Of a DNA stretch of 64,000 nucleotides, positions 45,196 through 58,305 are shown piece after piece. Where the stretch lies: positions 202,388 to 266,387 of the forward strand of contig NW_003101658.1 in the NCBI RefSeq assembly GCF_000003855.2, read 5' to 3'. Each line of letters opens with the position of its first letter. Position 1 is the stretch's first letter. The notes beneath the pieces were generated by a model. The model saw only the letters and a list, made by a program, of their open reading frames with translations. It did no database searches and had not been told where the DNA came from. Both the position numbers and the translations under genes were made by a program. The stretch is from Blastomyces gilchristii SLH14081. Lineage: Eukaryota; Ascomycota; Eurotiomycetes; Onygenales; Ajellomycetaceae.

Positions 45196-46177
45196 CCTGA
45201 GTATTCTAAGACTTATATATAAAAATATACATATGTAATATTAACTGAGTCTTTAAATATTGAGAAAATGACATAAATAATGAATAATGTAGATAATCTA
45301 AATTAATTCTTAATTAATTAATAATTAACTAATAATTGATTCAGATTCAGTATGAAAAAAGTTCTATTCACTTATTTAAAGAAATATATTACTCTTTTCT
45401 TCATTTTAAAGTGAAGAAGTATAAGTTCAAATACACTGATATCAAAGTCTGTCAATATTTAGATTAAAATTTATATTTTACATCTTATAATAAGATTATA
45501 GAGAAAATATGAATAAATATTTAATAACTGTAGAAGAGTATTCAGTTGATTGAGAATAATCAGAGAAAACACAATACTGTTAGATATGAATTGATTATTA
45601 ATTAATTAAGAACTGATTGAGAGTTGATTAATAATTAATTTCTTAACTTTACATAGATGATTCAAGTGCTGTTTTAAGAAGAAACTTTCTATATATAATT
45701 TACAGAAATCTGTGTATCTGTCTTTTATCAACATGAGATTTCTATATAATTTATTTAGCTCTCAATTAATTGATAACTGATTACTAATTAATTAGCAGAA
45801 TGTCACTGAATATCATACTTCATTTATTTCTTATATGAATTCTTTCAAGATAAATTATATTCATCACTTCTTTCAATCAGTATAAGAAGTTACATAGATG
45901 AACATTGAATTTCTTAAAAGAATCTTGCAAGAAAATCTTTTTTTCATGAAGAAGAAATATGAAGTTATAAAATAATCAAGAAGTATAAGAAAGTTTTATA
46001 ATAAGCAATTCTCAATTGATTCTCAATTGATTCTCAATTAATTGATAATTAATTATTAGAATTTAATCATTCTGCTGATTAGAGAATAATGCAGAAATTA
46101 TCTTATAATATTATTTTTCATATTATGATTTCAGTGAATTTAACAAACTGTTCTGATATACTGTTTATCTCTTATGA

Positions 46178-46277
46178 NNNNNNNNNNNNNNNNNNNNNNN
46201 NNNNNNNNNNNNNNNNNNNNNNNNNNNNNNNNNNNNNNNNNNNNNNNNNNNNNNNNNNNNNNNNNNNNNNNNNNNNN
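46178..46277. other. Assembly gap (100 N)
   Basis: Exactly 100 N, the usual placeholder for a gap of unknown size. It falls inside the periodic array, so the true length of the array is unknown. Confidence 0.99.
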
Positions 46278-48029
46278 TTATTTTTTAATTAATTGAATAT
46301 TGATTATTTTTAGCATTCTTCTCAAAAGTTCTACTTTACAGAAATTTTGTGATAAGTATAATAGTCAGAGTCTGACTGAAATTCACATCAGTTTTATTAA
46401 TATGAATTGATTTCAAGCTATACTATAAAAACAACAACTATTGAGTTTTTCTACAGATTAAGATTATAATGAAGTTCTATTTTAACTAGATTAAAATTCA
46501 GCTTTGAAGATAGAATCAATTTTGAATTAATTCACAATCAGTTACTAATTGATTGTATATAGAACTATGTACAGAACATTTATTAGAATGAGAAAGATTT
46601 AATAATTATCTGTATATTAAAAGAATAAGCAGCTCTTTTTCTTAGTCTTTCATCTTTTGAAGTTGATATGTTATACAAACATATTAAATCTTCAAAAATG
46701 AATGAGATGATCTTTGCAACATATCTTTCTCAGCATGGAAAAAGTGAGTGCTTTTTAAAGTATTTATTGATTGATTTACAACTGATTAATAATCAATTCA
46801 TGATTAGTTATTATCTTCTGTTAAATCTTTACAGAGCAGAAAAATTCTGAGAAATATTATCACTTATTTCAATGAATATTTGCAGTAGTATAAAAGCTGC
46901 AGAATCAATCTGTTTCTTTTAACTATCTATATAAATTGAGAATACAGACAATTATTACAGATATATATATAAAATAGATAACTGATAATTGATTGATATT
47001 CAATTAATAATTAATTGACAACTCTCTGCTAATCAATTCACTTAGGTCTAGTATAATATCTTACATCTATTGACTCTGAATATTAATTATTTGATTGACA
47101 ACTGAAGAATATTCTTATCTTTTATCATATTCATTTTTTTCACAGCATTTTCAACATAGTGAGAACTCAGAATTGAGATATCTTAGCTTGAAATTATATA
47201 ACAAGTCTTTTGAATTGCAAATTCTAGAATGATTATATGAAATTATGTAATTTATTAATTCATAAGTAATTCAAAAGTAATTGACAATTAATTACTAATT
47301 AATAGATAGAATATGAGTTGAAAAAAATTCAAAATTGAGCTATTTATAAAAAAAATAGTGTTATTGCTTCTGAATTGAATAAATATTATAGTTTGATATC
47401 TTGTGCAGTGTATAATTCAGTTTGAAATTATACAAATACTGCAGAGCAGACTTATAACAAGTTCTATACTTTTACAAGAGATTAAAGTCTTCTTCAGAAA
47501 GTACTGAGATGAGTGAAGTTATTATTAATCATTTATTAATCAATTATCAATCACTTATTAATCAATTCATTCATTAGTGATTGAAAACTGAATAAACAGA
47601 ATATGCTTCAACACAAAGCTCACAGTAAACATGAAATTCATCATTTCTATTATACAGATACTATAAAGGCTCATTATCAGTGTCATATTAGATAAGAAGA
47701 TATGTTGAATATAATACAATCAATTGTCAACTGACTGATAATTGATTAGAATCTCAGTGATGAAAACACATCTGAGTTTCATATAATAATGAGATTATTG
47801 ATTTGAATGATAATAACAGAGCTTCTGTCTTATTAGTTCAGATAATATCTTCATCATTGAGATCAAGATCTCAATCTTTATTGTATTCAGTTGTTTCATG
47901 AAGATCTATGTCATAAACACAGAGATTAACTCTCAGATGTGTAGAAATCAGTTATTAATTAATTATAAAATGACTAATAATTGATTCTGAATCAATTCTG
48001 AATTGATTTAAAGAACTTCAAGTCTGTAA

Positions 48030-48960
48030 TGTAACGGAACCGAAGCAGTGGCTAGTCAGCAGCGTCACATAGAGGTAGTTGTTTAAGAAGCTGTATAAAT
48101 GAGCTTGACTATCTTGCTTGAATAGTGAGCTTGTAGGCTACAGAGTTATTACAAGAATATCACAGATATGATACTTAGTATATTAAGAAGATTGTATGAG
48201 ACATGCAGTAACTCTTGTATATATTTCAGTAGAAGAAAAACAAATCACTGACTTCTTTAATGAGAAGTCAGTATCTAGCTATTCTATATAGACAATGAGC
48301 AGATACTCTTCTCTTATTTTATAAGTAAGAATAGCTGAAGTGATATCTCAGCAATGTCTTATTACTAAGAAAGAGTAATCTGCTGATCTTGTATAGAAGT
48401 AGAATTCTCATATTCATCAATCAGATCTTTCTATAATATATCTGAATAATGTTATAGAGTGATTACAAATCAGTTCAGACAGAATGAAATTATTTATATA
48501 AAAGTGATAAGCTGTGTAAAACTGCAACAGAGTCTTGACACAGTCAGAAGTATGATAATATTCTTCTCTTTAAGAGTATAATCTCTATATTCTCAAGATT
48601 ACTGAATTAGAAATTATCTTTATTATATAGTAATGATTATCAATTGATTAACAGTATATATACTGTATAAAGAAATAGATGAGTTTTTCTACTAACTGTA
48701 TAGATCTTTCTTTTTTCATCTTCATTCAAATCAAATATGTGATAAGTGAGTTTCTTATATATTGATTTAAAATGTGAAAAATGTAGTTAATAAGTAACTT
48801 ACAGATCTCTTAATATATTCTATTCTATATATAAAATTCTCTGTAAAAGTGATATGTTTTAGAGACAAAGCTAACAGTAGTGATAGAATTTTTTAAAAAG
48901 ATTTTCTCTCTTTATGACATATTTCTCTCTCTCTCTCTCTCATCTGTAATAGTGAGTGCA
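48030..48960 (-). repeat. 3' LTR and 3' untranslated region of element D
   Basis: The boundary TGTAACGGAACCGAAGCAGT marks an abrupt change from the AT-rich array. The minus-strand element therefore ends ...CCGTTACA, a normal LTR end. Some CpG and CC are kept near the tip. No second copy exists in the window, so the inner LTR edge cannot be set. A (TC)n run lies at about 48,930-48,950. Confidence 0.6.
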
Positions 48961-48968
48961 TGAAAGTA

Positions 48969-49560
48969 TCATTCTTGAGAGATAATAAGAGACTTATTCT
49001 GATGTTTTCTAGTGAGTAATAAATGTCTTTGTAATGCAGCTGCAGTCTTCATAACTGTCAAGAAAGTCAGATTAAAGGTAAAGATGATGATGTCAATGAG
49101 CTGCAGAAGTACTACTCTTATTATCACATCTTCTTTCTCTTCTACATCTTTTACAGTCATAGTAGTAGTTACTGTGCCTTGCAGTGAGATGTTGTCTCTT
49201 CTGTCAGTCAGTTTATTTATATTCAGTTCTTTTTCTACTCTTCTCACTGCTGTTACAACACTGCTCTTTCTCTCAATCAATATAGTAGTATATGACTCTG
49301 TGTAATCATTCAGAGAGAATCTCAGAGAGAGCTTAATTCTGAGAACAGTGACTTTGAGAAGCTTAATTCATAGTTTCTCTTCTACAGCATGCTCAAGCTC
49401 TGCTCAGAATACTGCTAAGTTAAGTCTACAGAGTTCTGCAGTTTCTTTATCTTCTCTCTGTAAGAAGACTTCAGTGCAGTCTCTAGTCAGTACTACTACT
49501 TATCTGCACTATACTAAGCAGCTGAAGAAGAGAGAAATCTTATATACTTACTTCTTCTCT
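48969..49560 (-). pseudogene. Extra sense-strand ORF downstream of the element D chromodomain
   Basis: The minus-strand frame reads CTEVFLQREDKETAELCRLN, AELEHAVEEKLWIKLLKV-like text, then SSVVTAVRRVEKELN and a Thr/Val/Glu-rich end (open 48969-49280). Stops occur only at Trp-like positions. It is charged and helical, with no known domain. Element E carries the same ORF (58306-58720). It is either a third product of this retrotransposon family or the remains of a captured gene. Confidence 0.5.
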
Positions 49561-50389
49561 CACTTCTATTATTTTCATTACATCTGTAATAATAACTTCT
49601 ATCTCTCTGTAAGTATTATCTACTCTATAAGAAGATGTCATATCAGCTCTGATAAGAAGCTCAGATACTTAAGCAGTACAGAGTGAGAATCTCAGAGCTC
49701 TAAGTATTAATAGATTCTGTCAAGACTGAGAAGGTCTCTCTTACTCATTTATAAAAGAAGATAAAAGCATAAGTCTTTAAGATAAAAAAACATCTCAGAA
49801 TAACTGATCTTAAGAAGAGATTAGTCAGTACTGCTGTTAAAAGCACTGTAGAGATTAATCACTAATTGAAGAGAATCTTACTTCAATTAAAGCAGATAAC
49901 TGAGATGTTTTATAAGTTAATAAGTTAATATTTTATACATTTCTCATGCTCTTCTGTGATGCTGCAGTACTAACTTCTCAGCAGATAAAGATATCAGTAT
50001 CAGAGACTTCAATGATGAAGAATAAGTTTAATAAAGATATAATTATTAGTGAGTAGACTCTGAAATTTCTTCTTTTTACTTTTTCAGTGAGTTACAGCTC
50101 TATTAGAATAGTAACAGTCTGCAGATTAATAATATTAATCTTTTTATTAATTTTCAATATCTCTTTTCTCTAATCACTTCAGGAATTTTTACACTTGTGT
50201 AGTCTTATTAAACTTCTAAAAAACTCTTTAAAAGAAAATAGAAGAAGAGTGTTACAGAGTCTATAAGACACTAACTCATCACTGTAAGATTATCTCTAAA
50301 AAATTCTTTAAGAAAAATGAGAAGTCTTAAGCAGTATTTCTTACTTAATATTTCTGATATATAACAGAGCAGTCTCTACTAGCTATCTT

Positions 50390-53300
50390 ATAGCTTACAA
50401 TCTTGTTCTCAGCATTTTTCAAATACTTAAACAATTTTCATCAATTCTCTGACAATGAATAATCTTCTTATTTAATAACATATTAAAGCTTATTATAATA
50501 TATTTACTTATTTAATATTTTCTTTATAAGATATTCAGTATCACTCTCAATCTCAATATTATTTAACTGAGATGACTCTGTCTCAGAGTATTGTTTATAG
50601 AGCTTTAAATAGAAAATGTGAAAAATAGAATGAATTGATTTTAATTCTATAAGTAATTTTAACTTATATATCTACTTACTTATCACTCTTATTACTGAAA
50701 AAGATTCTAGTCATTACTTACTGAACTTCTTACATAGTCTTATTATCTTAATATTCTTTACTGAAAGTAGTACTTAATTCTCTATTAAGAACTTCATTGA
50801 AAGATGTTTTTAATTATAGTATTTTATCTATTACTTCTGAACATAGTGAATGCTTTTCATCATCTTCTCATGAATTTTATTTAAAAATTTCAATCTCACT
50901 TTTACTTCTAATACTGAGAGATACTTCATTCTCTGTATCTATCTGATATTCTGACTATCTATTTCTCTCTTTGAAATGTTATCTACAATATCACTGAGTA
51001 ATGAAGAATTATATTTATAATAAGTATAGAAAGAAGATATCTTTAAAATTATATTCTTTATATTATTATATACAAATTCAGCAGTTAGAAGATATTTAGA
51101 CTAATTATTCTAATAATATGAATAGAATACTCAAAGATGCTGTTCTAGTATCTGATTCTGATATTCAGTCTGATCATCAGTCTGTGAATGAAATGCAGTA
51201 CTGAGAAGATATCTTATTATAAGATAATAGTAAAAAGCTGATCAGTATTTACTAATTCTCAATCTATTATCAATGACTTCAGAGCACTATAATCATGAAT
51301 AATAGTATCTAAAAACAGATCAGTTAATTCAGAGACTTTAATCTTCTTATAAGTAGAAATATATCTGATCATCTTTATAAAGTAGTTAACAATGATTAAA
51401 ATTAAGTTATATTCTTTGACTCTTGTCAACTTCAGCAGATCAACTATGAAATTCATTGATAGATTCTATTATAAGCTTTTTGAAACAGGCAGTGATATTA
51501 ACTTATTATATTACTTATACTATGGAATCTTTATTCTTTGATAGATATTATAAGTCTCAATATACTCTTTAATATCTGTTCAGAGCTTGTTTCAAATATA
51601 TTTATATTTTAGAAGCTTCTCAGTCTTCTCTAATCTGAAGTGCTTTGTATGAGAATTATTATAATAAATTCTTAATAACTTCTGATGCACTATTCTGCTA
51701 CAAGAGATGAAGACTGAATTATTTAGTAGTAGAAGTTCACATTCTTCTAGTTATCAGTGACTTGATTTCTTAGCAGCACTGTCTCACTCAGAGTCTGTCT
51801 CTTTCAAGTTCAAATCAGATTCTTTCTTCTTTAACTTCTGAATTCAAGCTGTAGTAGAGATGTCTCTCTTCTGTAATTTATCAATGAATTTTAAAAGTAG
51901 TTAAATTGAAAGATTGTAGACTGTTTTATTCTTTATCAATTCAATGATTGTAAGATATAATATGAGAAGCTTATAATCTTCAGTATTAGTTCTCTGCAGA
52001 GATATGAGTTTTCTTTCATCTTTTATACTGAGTTATATAGCTGTCTTTTCAGCACTGTTTCTGAGCTTCAGAGAATCTTAACTCTCTGCAGTCAGCTTCT
52101 TCTACAGTGATAACAGAGATTCTTTTATAGAATTCTTCTCTGTATCAATAATATTATAATCAGACTGTTTAAACAGTATATCAGCAGAGTTAAGCTGATC
52201 TGAACAGTATCAGATATAGAAATTATACTCTGAAAGCAGCTTCACTCATCTGACTTAATATTCTGTCAAGCTCTTTATTATCAAGAAGTAACACAGATTT
52301 GTATAATTAGTGAGAACTTACACTGAGTACTTACTACTCTGAAGATAATATCATCAGATCTTAAAGAATTTGATAATTACTAATATCTTCTGATTATGAG
52401 TATTATATCTTCTCTGTATAAGTGATAACTTCTTGAAGAAGAAGATCACTGATCTTCATTTATAGTGTCTTATAGACTCTGTGAAAAAGTCTTCTCTCAT
52501 AGATAATTCATTATCTGTTTCTTCAGAGATAATTATTCTCTAATTCTTTTAATATTGAAAGATCTCTGATGTCAACTATGAAAAGATTTCATAGATTTCA
52601 TTCTCAGATGCATCAGTCTCACACTGACTGAGTAAGTTAGAGTTAAAGTAATTCAGTATTATAATATATATGAAAGCTTGTTTCAATTCTACAAACATCT
52701 ACACAGTGTCTTAAGTAAGAATAAACAGTTCTATTTTCCTGTCTTTCACACTTCTCTTTAACAGATCTATAAGAGAGACAGTAATCTGTGAATATGTATA
52801 GATGAATTATCTGTAGAAATTTGCAAATTCTAGAAATATCTGTATCTTGTAATATATCTGCAGCATCAGTCAGTTCTTAATAGCAGAGACTCAGCTTCTG
52901 TTCATTGAAATGTCATTTATCTTAATAATATAATCTAAGAAATCAATCTTCTGCATGTAGAATGAGTATTTTTCAGTGTTTATATAAAGTTAATACTATC
53001 TCAAACAACTCAACACTTCTTGAATATGAGTATCATATTCTTTCTCTGATTTCAAGAATATTAGAATGTTGTTCAGATATACTATACAGAAGACATTAAT
53101 AAGATCTCACAGCATCTCATTTATATAGATCTGAAAGATAACTGAAGTGTTATAAAAACTAAAAGATAAAACAAGATATTCAAAATTGCTGTACTTGATA
53201 TAAAAAGCTGTTTTTTAATCATTGTCTTTATTAACTCTGATTCTATGATAGACATTCTGTATATCAATCTTTGAGAACATCTTTACTTCAGATAATCAAT

Positions 53301-54585
53301 CAATCATCTCATCAATTAATGATAATAAATAGTGATTTTTAACTGTCATCTTATTGAGACCTCTGTAGTCTATACATAGACATAGTCTATCATTCTTCTT
53401 AAGTATAAAGATCTCTGCTGAACTCTTTGATAAATGTATTCAGTTCTTTGATTGCACTTCTTCAAGATATTTACACAGAACATTCAATTTCTTTATAGAT
53501 AAGTTATAAAGAGATCTGTATAGCACTGTTGCATCATCTTCAAGATAAATCTTATATTACATCTTAATATCAGAAAACTTCACTACTTCTCTTTTCAAAA
53601 AGACATTCTTAAAATCTGTAAAGAGACATTATGTATATTCATCTTCAATGACAGATACTGCTGCTAATCTTGCAGTAAGAGTAGTAATCACTGACTTCTC
53701 TATCTATTCTCAAGTCTCAATCACCTGCTACATAGTATATTAACTCAATCTTTTTCTCAAGATTCTTCTGATAAAACTCTTCAGATTTCTCTATCACTGT
53801 CTCTTCATTAGTGAGATAGTATCATCACATCTGAATGACTCAGTCAATGAGAGAATTGTTTTCTCTCAATTACAGAAGATCTAGAATAATGTTCTTATCT
53901 ATGATATTGACTGTGTGAAGAAGTAGACTGCTCTTCTTAAAGATTTCTTCTAAGTCTGTGATCACACACTTCACTTGAATTATATTAAAATGATGACATT
54001 TTATTTCATCAGTAAAATTTACATGATTTAACAGGTCTATCTTCTTTCAACTCTTTATCAAAGAAAAGAAATAGAATATGAAGTTAGTATTCACTCTGAA
54101 GTCAAGTAGACATCTCACTGATATCTTCTTATTCAGAATATATATTGTAATCATAACATGAACTCAGAGATATGAGAATTATTAATTCTTCATTTCTTTC
54201 TCTTCTTTATCTTTCACAGATATATTTGTCAGAAGAGAAGTTAACTTTGAGAAGATATCTTCTCAGTTTCTTCTCTTCTTCAGCTTCTTACAATCACTGA
54301 CATAGTGATTATCAGCTTCACAGTTGAAATAGAGATCTTTATCAAATCTTTTTTAACATTTCTTCACAGTGAGTGAAGAATCAGAATACTTGAAATTCTT
54401 CTTTACTTTCTTCACACTGAAGCTGTTATAATGCTGTTTAGATCTTATTATTAATTACTTAGAACAGATCTTGTTAATCTTTTTCTCAGAGAATTGATTA
54501 TTTAAGTAGATCTGAGAAGTCAGATTAACAAGCTCAGTGTAATTAATTAATAAACTCTGATATTATAATATTATTATTCACACCT
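50390..54585 (-). pseudogene. Element D gag-pol remnant with chromodomain
   Basis: Zinc knuckle near 54,291-54,340 (DLYFNCEADNHYVS; first Cys mutated). Reverse-transcriptase motif YLNN (from YLDD) at 53068-53079. RNase H begins ETDASENEIYEI near 52,600. Integrase zinc region IYYNNSHTKHFRLEKTEKLL near 51,630, and integrase core MNFIVDLLKLTRVKEYN in the ORF 51259-51456. The C-terminal integrase segment matches HSxFHxxLLKPY near 50,620. The chromodomain (DTEYLIKKILNK, then SENNWKP-type text) lies at about 50,390-50,560. The domain order is that of fungal chromoviruses. Heavily RIP-damaged. Confidence 0.8.
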
Positions 54586-54843
54586 TGTAAGAATAAGTGC
54601 TCGCAGGCGATTATTCAGATGTTTGCAGCTTGATGTGATATGTACTGTTAACTACTAGAAGTATTCACAGTAGAAAGATAAAATGTAGAGATTAAATGTA
54701 TAATAGTATTCAAGCTGAGTTATGAATAGTATTTATAAACTTCAGTCTATATAGTTGTGTGTAGCCAAGAACTGCTAGCTCTATTAATTATATAAGAGAT
54801 AGAAATAGAGATAAAGAATCTGTAAGAAGTGAGATTTCTTATA
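54586..54843 (-). repeat. Element A2 3' LTR (258 bp, minus strand)
   Basis: Reverse complement of the element A LTR, same 258-bp length, from TGTAAGAATAAGTGC at 54586 to GATTTCTTATA at 54843. It retains GCTCGCAGGCG, lost in the other copies. Confidence 0.92.
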
Positions 54844-57800
54844 TATCTTTCTCTCTCTAAGACTTCATCTGTGAAGTCTTTCATTGAGTGACTTCATAGA
54901 ATCAGCTCAGCACTGCAGTGATACTTACTAAAAATTCTTCATATTTATAAAAAATCTCAATAAGGAAAAATCCCTTGTTACTGTAAAGAGAAAAGAGTCT
55001 GTTACTCAGTTTCTTATTCTATGAGATTCTTTATAATCTACAGATTCTTCTCTGACTATCACACAGATTCATCTCATATCTTTCATACAGAAGAGTTCTG
55101 ATTAACTCTCAATCATTTTCATGAGATTCTTATGTAATCATTACACAGATTCATCTCACAGATAAATCACTCTCTGTGAGATTATTCTTATTAAAGAGAA
55201 GTATTCATGAGTTAATCTTTTACTCATTCTTATAAATCATTATTCTTTGATACTGTAGAATTGTGAGAAATTTTTCATTCTTTTATTAACTCTGTAAAGT
55301 TATAGAATTAAGATGTCTGCAGTCTGCAATCACTCTTTATAATTATATAGAAAGATTCAGATCTGTAATTCACAATCACTCTTATTTACTAGAGTGATCT
55401 GACTGTTCTGCAGAATCACTCACAGTGTAAGTAAATCTCTCTAGAGTAGTATAAATATCTCAGATCTGTCTGTGAAATCTCATCTTCTTTTCTCTTTTTC
55501 TATAATAGCTTTCATTCTCATAAACTATGAGTATTTTCATTTATTCATGAAGTATTTTCACTCAGATGATAGAGAGAGAGTGTTTCTGACAATATCTGTA
55601 TATTAATTCAAGAACTTCTCAAGAATAAAATTTTTTTTAATTTCAATATCTTTGTAAATAATATCTGATCACTGCTGAGCTTCTTATAAGTATCTCTGCA
55701 ACTTCTCTAATTGCTTTTTATCAGCTAATGAAGTAGAGGCACTGCTGCTCATGATTATATCTTCATCTTCTCAGTCTCATCATCACATCTGATCTTCAGA
55801 TCAGTAATCAATTTCATGTCTTTCTCAGATTAGTCTCTGACTTCAAGCAGCACAGTCTCTTTCTTTGCTGTAAATCTTCTCATAAGTAATTTCTTACAGA
55901 CTCTAGCTGACAGTTCTTGTAAAGCTTCTGATATTGTCAGTGTCTTCTGTGATTCTGCAGGTCTATAATCATCTCTTCTCTGCTCACACAATCTTTAATC
56001 AGATATATGTAAATATGTCTAGGTTTTCTATCAATAGTTCTCGCGCCACAGCGCATTTCTGCAATCTCATTATTAATGAGAGATAAGTTCTCAGATATCT
56101 GTAAAATTCAGATAATCAAGACAATACAAATGCTATGAATTTATAATAGAAGTTAGTCTGAGCAGATAAGTTCTCTCTCTGCATTTCAATTATTTTCAGG
56201 CTGAATACTTCAGCATAACTGAGAAAGCAGACACAGCTTTGTAAGAGATATCTAATTACATATATAGACAGTCAGCTCTCAAGACTCTGCTATAACTGTA
56301 TACACTCTAGTATCTGACTTCTCTGAAGTCTGTGTATTTCTGACAGTCTTTATATTAAATATAATAATTGTCTGTACTGCAGACATGATACTCTCTGCTT
56401 CTTTAAAGAGAGAAATTAATAGTTGTGAGAGAATTAAGTATCATGAGTATTGAGAGTGTAAGTGTGAGTTTTCTTTATTTTTTCTTTATTAATCTCTAAA
56501 TTGTGTTCACAGTTCTGTTTGTTTTCTTATTTTTTAACTTTAATAAGAACATGATTTCTTCTTTTCTTACATATACTGCAGACTGTTCATCTCAGTAGAA
56601 ATTCATCATCTTATAGACTAGAATTTATAAATAACAGTGTTAATATCTTTATTATAATCAGATTCTTAATAAAGACTGTGCTATTCTGACTTATCAGAAT
56701 TCACAGTATAAAAGTTATGTCTCAGCTTCTGCAGATGTCTTATCTACTCAGATAATTCTTAAGTGAACTTATTCATCTTATCAGAATACTTTTATCACTG
56801 AATCTTGAATCAGAGCTTATAATCTCACTTCTCTGAGTTAATAATCTCTTTAATCTGATATTCTCTTTTACTCTCTAGTACTTTGTGAACAGAGTGATAA
56901 GTTACAGAGTTCTCTTCTAAGAATTTCTTATATTCACAGAGTAAAGAGACATGAAAAATATTATATATCTGTAACTTAGATAATAGTTTCAATCTATAAA
57001 ATTATAAACTAACTTTCTTCATAATCTTATAAAAATCTGTTTATAAGAGATTCAGCTTCTTATTAGATCTTTATATAATAATGTTTTCTAGACTCAGTCA
57101 GACTCTATCATCTTTCTTGAAACTCTTTATAATATACTTAAAGTCATAGTATCTCTTCTAATACTCTTAAGTCTTTCTCAAGAATTCACAGACTTTCTCT
57201 CAGATCTTCTGAATTCTCTCAGTCTATTCACAGATATTACTACACTCTATAGTATACTCTTATGAATTTATCAAGATTATTCATAAATGAGTCTCAGTGA
57301 GTATCTCAAAGAGGATTTTATCTATGCTAATATGCTTTGAGTTGTTGTATATAAACTCTGTGAGTGATAATTAATACACTCAGTTATTCTGATTATAATT
57401 GACAAAGCACTGCAGATACTATTTTAATATACTTATCAGATATTCTATCTGATCATCTGTCTATTAATGAAAAGTCATACTTAGATCTCATGAGATCTTC
57501 AGTATAGTTATCAGATCAGATTAGAACTCTTCTATAAAGATTAATTCTCTATCTGAGATAATATTTACAGATAATTTATATAACTGAATTATATTATGAA
57601 TAAAGATATAAGTCAAATTCTTTGACTTCAAGTTCTTGTGAGTGAGTATAAAGTGTGTTATCTTGATGAAGTAATTCACTATCATCAGCACACTGTTAAA
57701 GCAGACATTATATATATTCTTGCTTTCAGAGAGATTTATAAGAATATTCATTTCTAGCTATTCTCAAGATTTCTATGAAATGAGTAGAGAAGTAAGTTCT

Positions 57801-58305
57801 TTATATAATCTGAATCATACTATCTGCAAACTTTGATAAATAATATAAGAATTCACTATCTTCTTTACAAGTTCTCATATCTTCAGTCAGAAGTATTTTC
57901 TTATAAGTAACTCATGAGTTCTAGTATCTAGAAAATAACTCACTAGAGAAGAGTTATAATGTCTTTTAATAAGTTCTATGTATAGAAACTTATTCATAGA
58001 TATATAAATTCAGTTCTCTCTTTATAAGAGATTATTTAAGTTTCTTCAACTCTTTATTTCTATAGAGTTGATTTCTGCTGTGAGCAGTTTCTGAATATAC
58101 TGAGTATATTCATTCTTCAGTTGCAGTTCAGACAATCTGAATAGAAGACTGTATAAAGACTTATACTCTGTTTTCTCTTATATCAGATCTTCTGCAGTAC
58201 TTCTCAAAGCCTGCAAACTCTTCAGATTATAGATACTCTCTTCAAGAATTCTCATAGAGATTCTCAGAGTGTTAACTCTCAGTATTGTAGAGAGTAGTTG
58301 TACAG
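54844..58305 (-). pseudogene. Element A2 pol 3' part (integrase, chromodomain, downstream region)
   Basis: Integrase core VLMIVNYFIKITHFILTHKN and SVNIISDRELIFIEEF lie in 57521-57751. The uninterrupted chromodomain region lies at about 56,740-56,860. A sense frame downstream corresponds to the unrecognised 31,230-31,960 region of element A. Stops are frequent throughout. Confidence 0.7.
56800..56803 (-). other. Empty-site equivalent of the element C insertion
   Basis: Minus strand reads GATTCAAGATTCAGTGAT with one ATTC. In element A the same sequence is split after ATTC by element C, with ATTC repeated on the far side. Confidence 0.92.

Larger units (their letters stand above)
43981..48024. 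repeat. Periodic AT-rich array of AATTGATT/AATTAATT clusters
   Basis: Clusters of the words AATTGATT, AATTAATT, TAATAATT and their complements recur at about 44,000, 44,560, 45,310, 45,590, 45,765, 46,020, 46,285, 46,525, 46,770, 46,990, 47,260, 47,530, 47,725 and 47,960. From 45,300 on the spacing is roughly 175-290 bp, averaging near 240. The sequence between clusters is AT-rich and non-coding, and I could not align neighbouring spacers by eye. It ends where the LTR at 48030 begins. It may be a highly decayed tandem repeat or an AT-rich structural region. Confidence 0.65.
48030..54585 (-). mobile_element. Element D: truncated Ty3/Gypsy chromovirus, minus strand
   Basis: Reading from high to low coordinates: partial gag, zinc knuckle, protease, reverse transcriptase, RNase H, integrase, chromodomain, a downstream ORF, then the 3' LTR. 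The 5' part of gag and the 5' LTR are missing, because the end of the A2 element abuts at 54586. Element E at 58306-64000 is a second copy aligned over about 5.4 kb. Confidence 0.85.
54586..58305 (-). mobile_element. Element A2: 5'-truncated second copy of element A inside element D
   Basis: Collinear with element A from about 21,025 to 33059, with the element C insertion absent. It inserted into gag of element D (element E continues through the equivalent point near 63,720). Its 5' LTR, gag and reverse transcriptase are missing: at 58305/58306 it switches directly to element E sequence. The integrase frame 57521-57751 (MNILINLSESKNIYNVCFNS) is the longest residual ORF. Confidence 0.88.

Noticed and set aside
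43981..48024. A mitochondrial DNA insertion
   Set aside because: The AT-richness and AATTAATT words recall mitochondrial spacers, but no mitochondrial gene or tRNA is readable.
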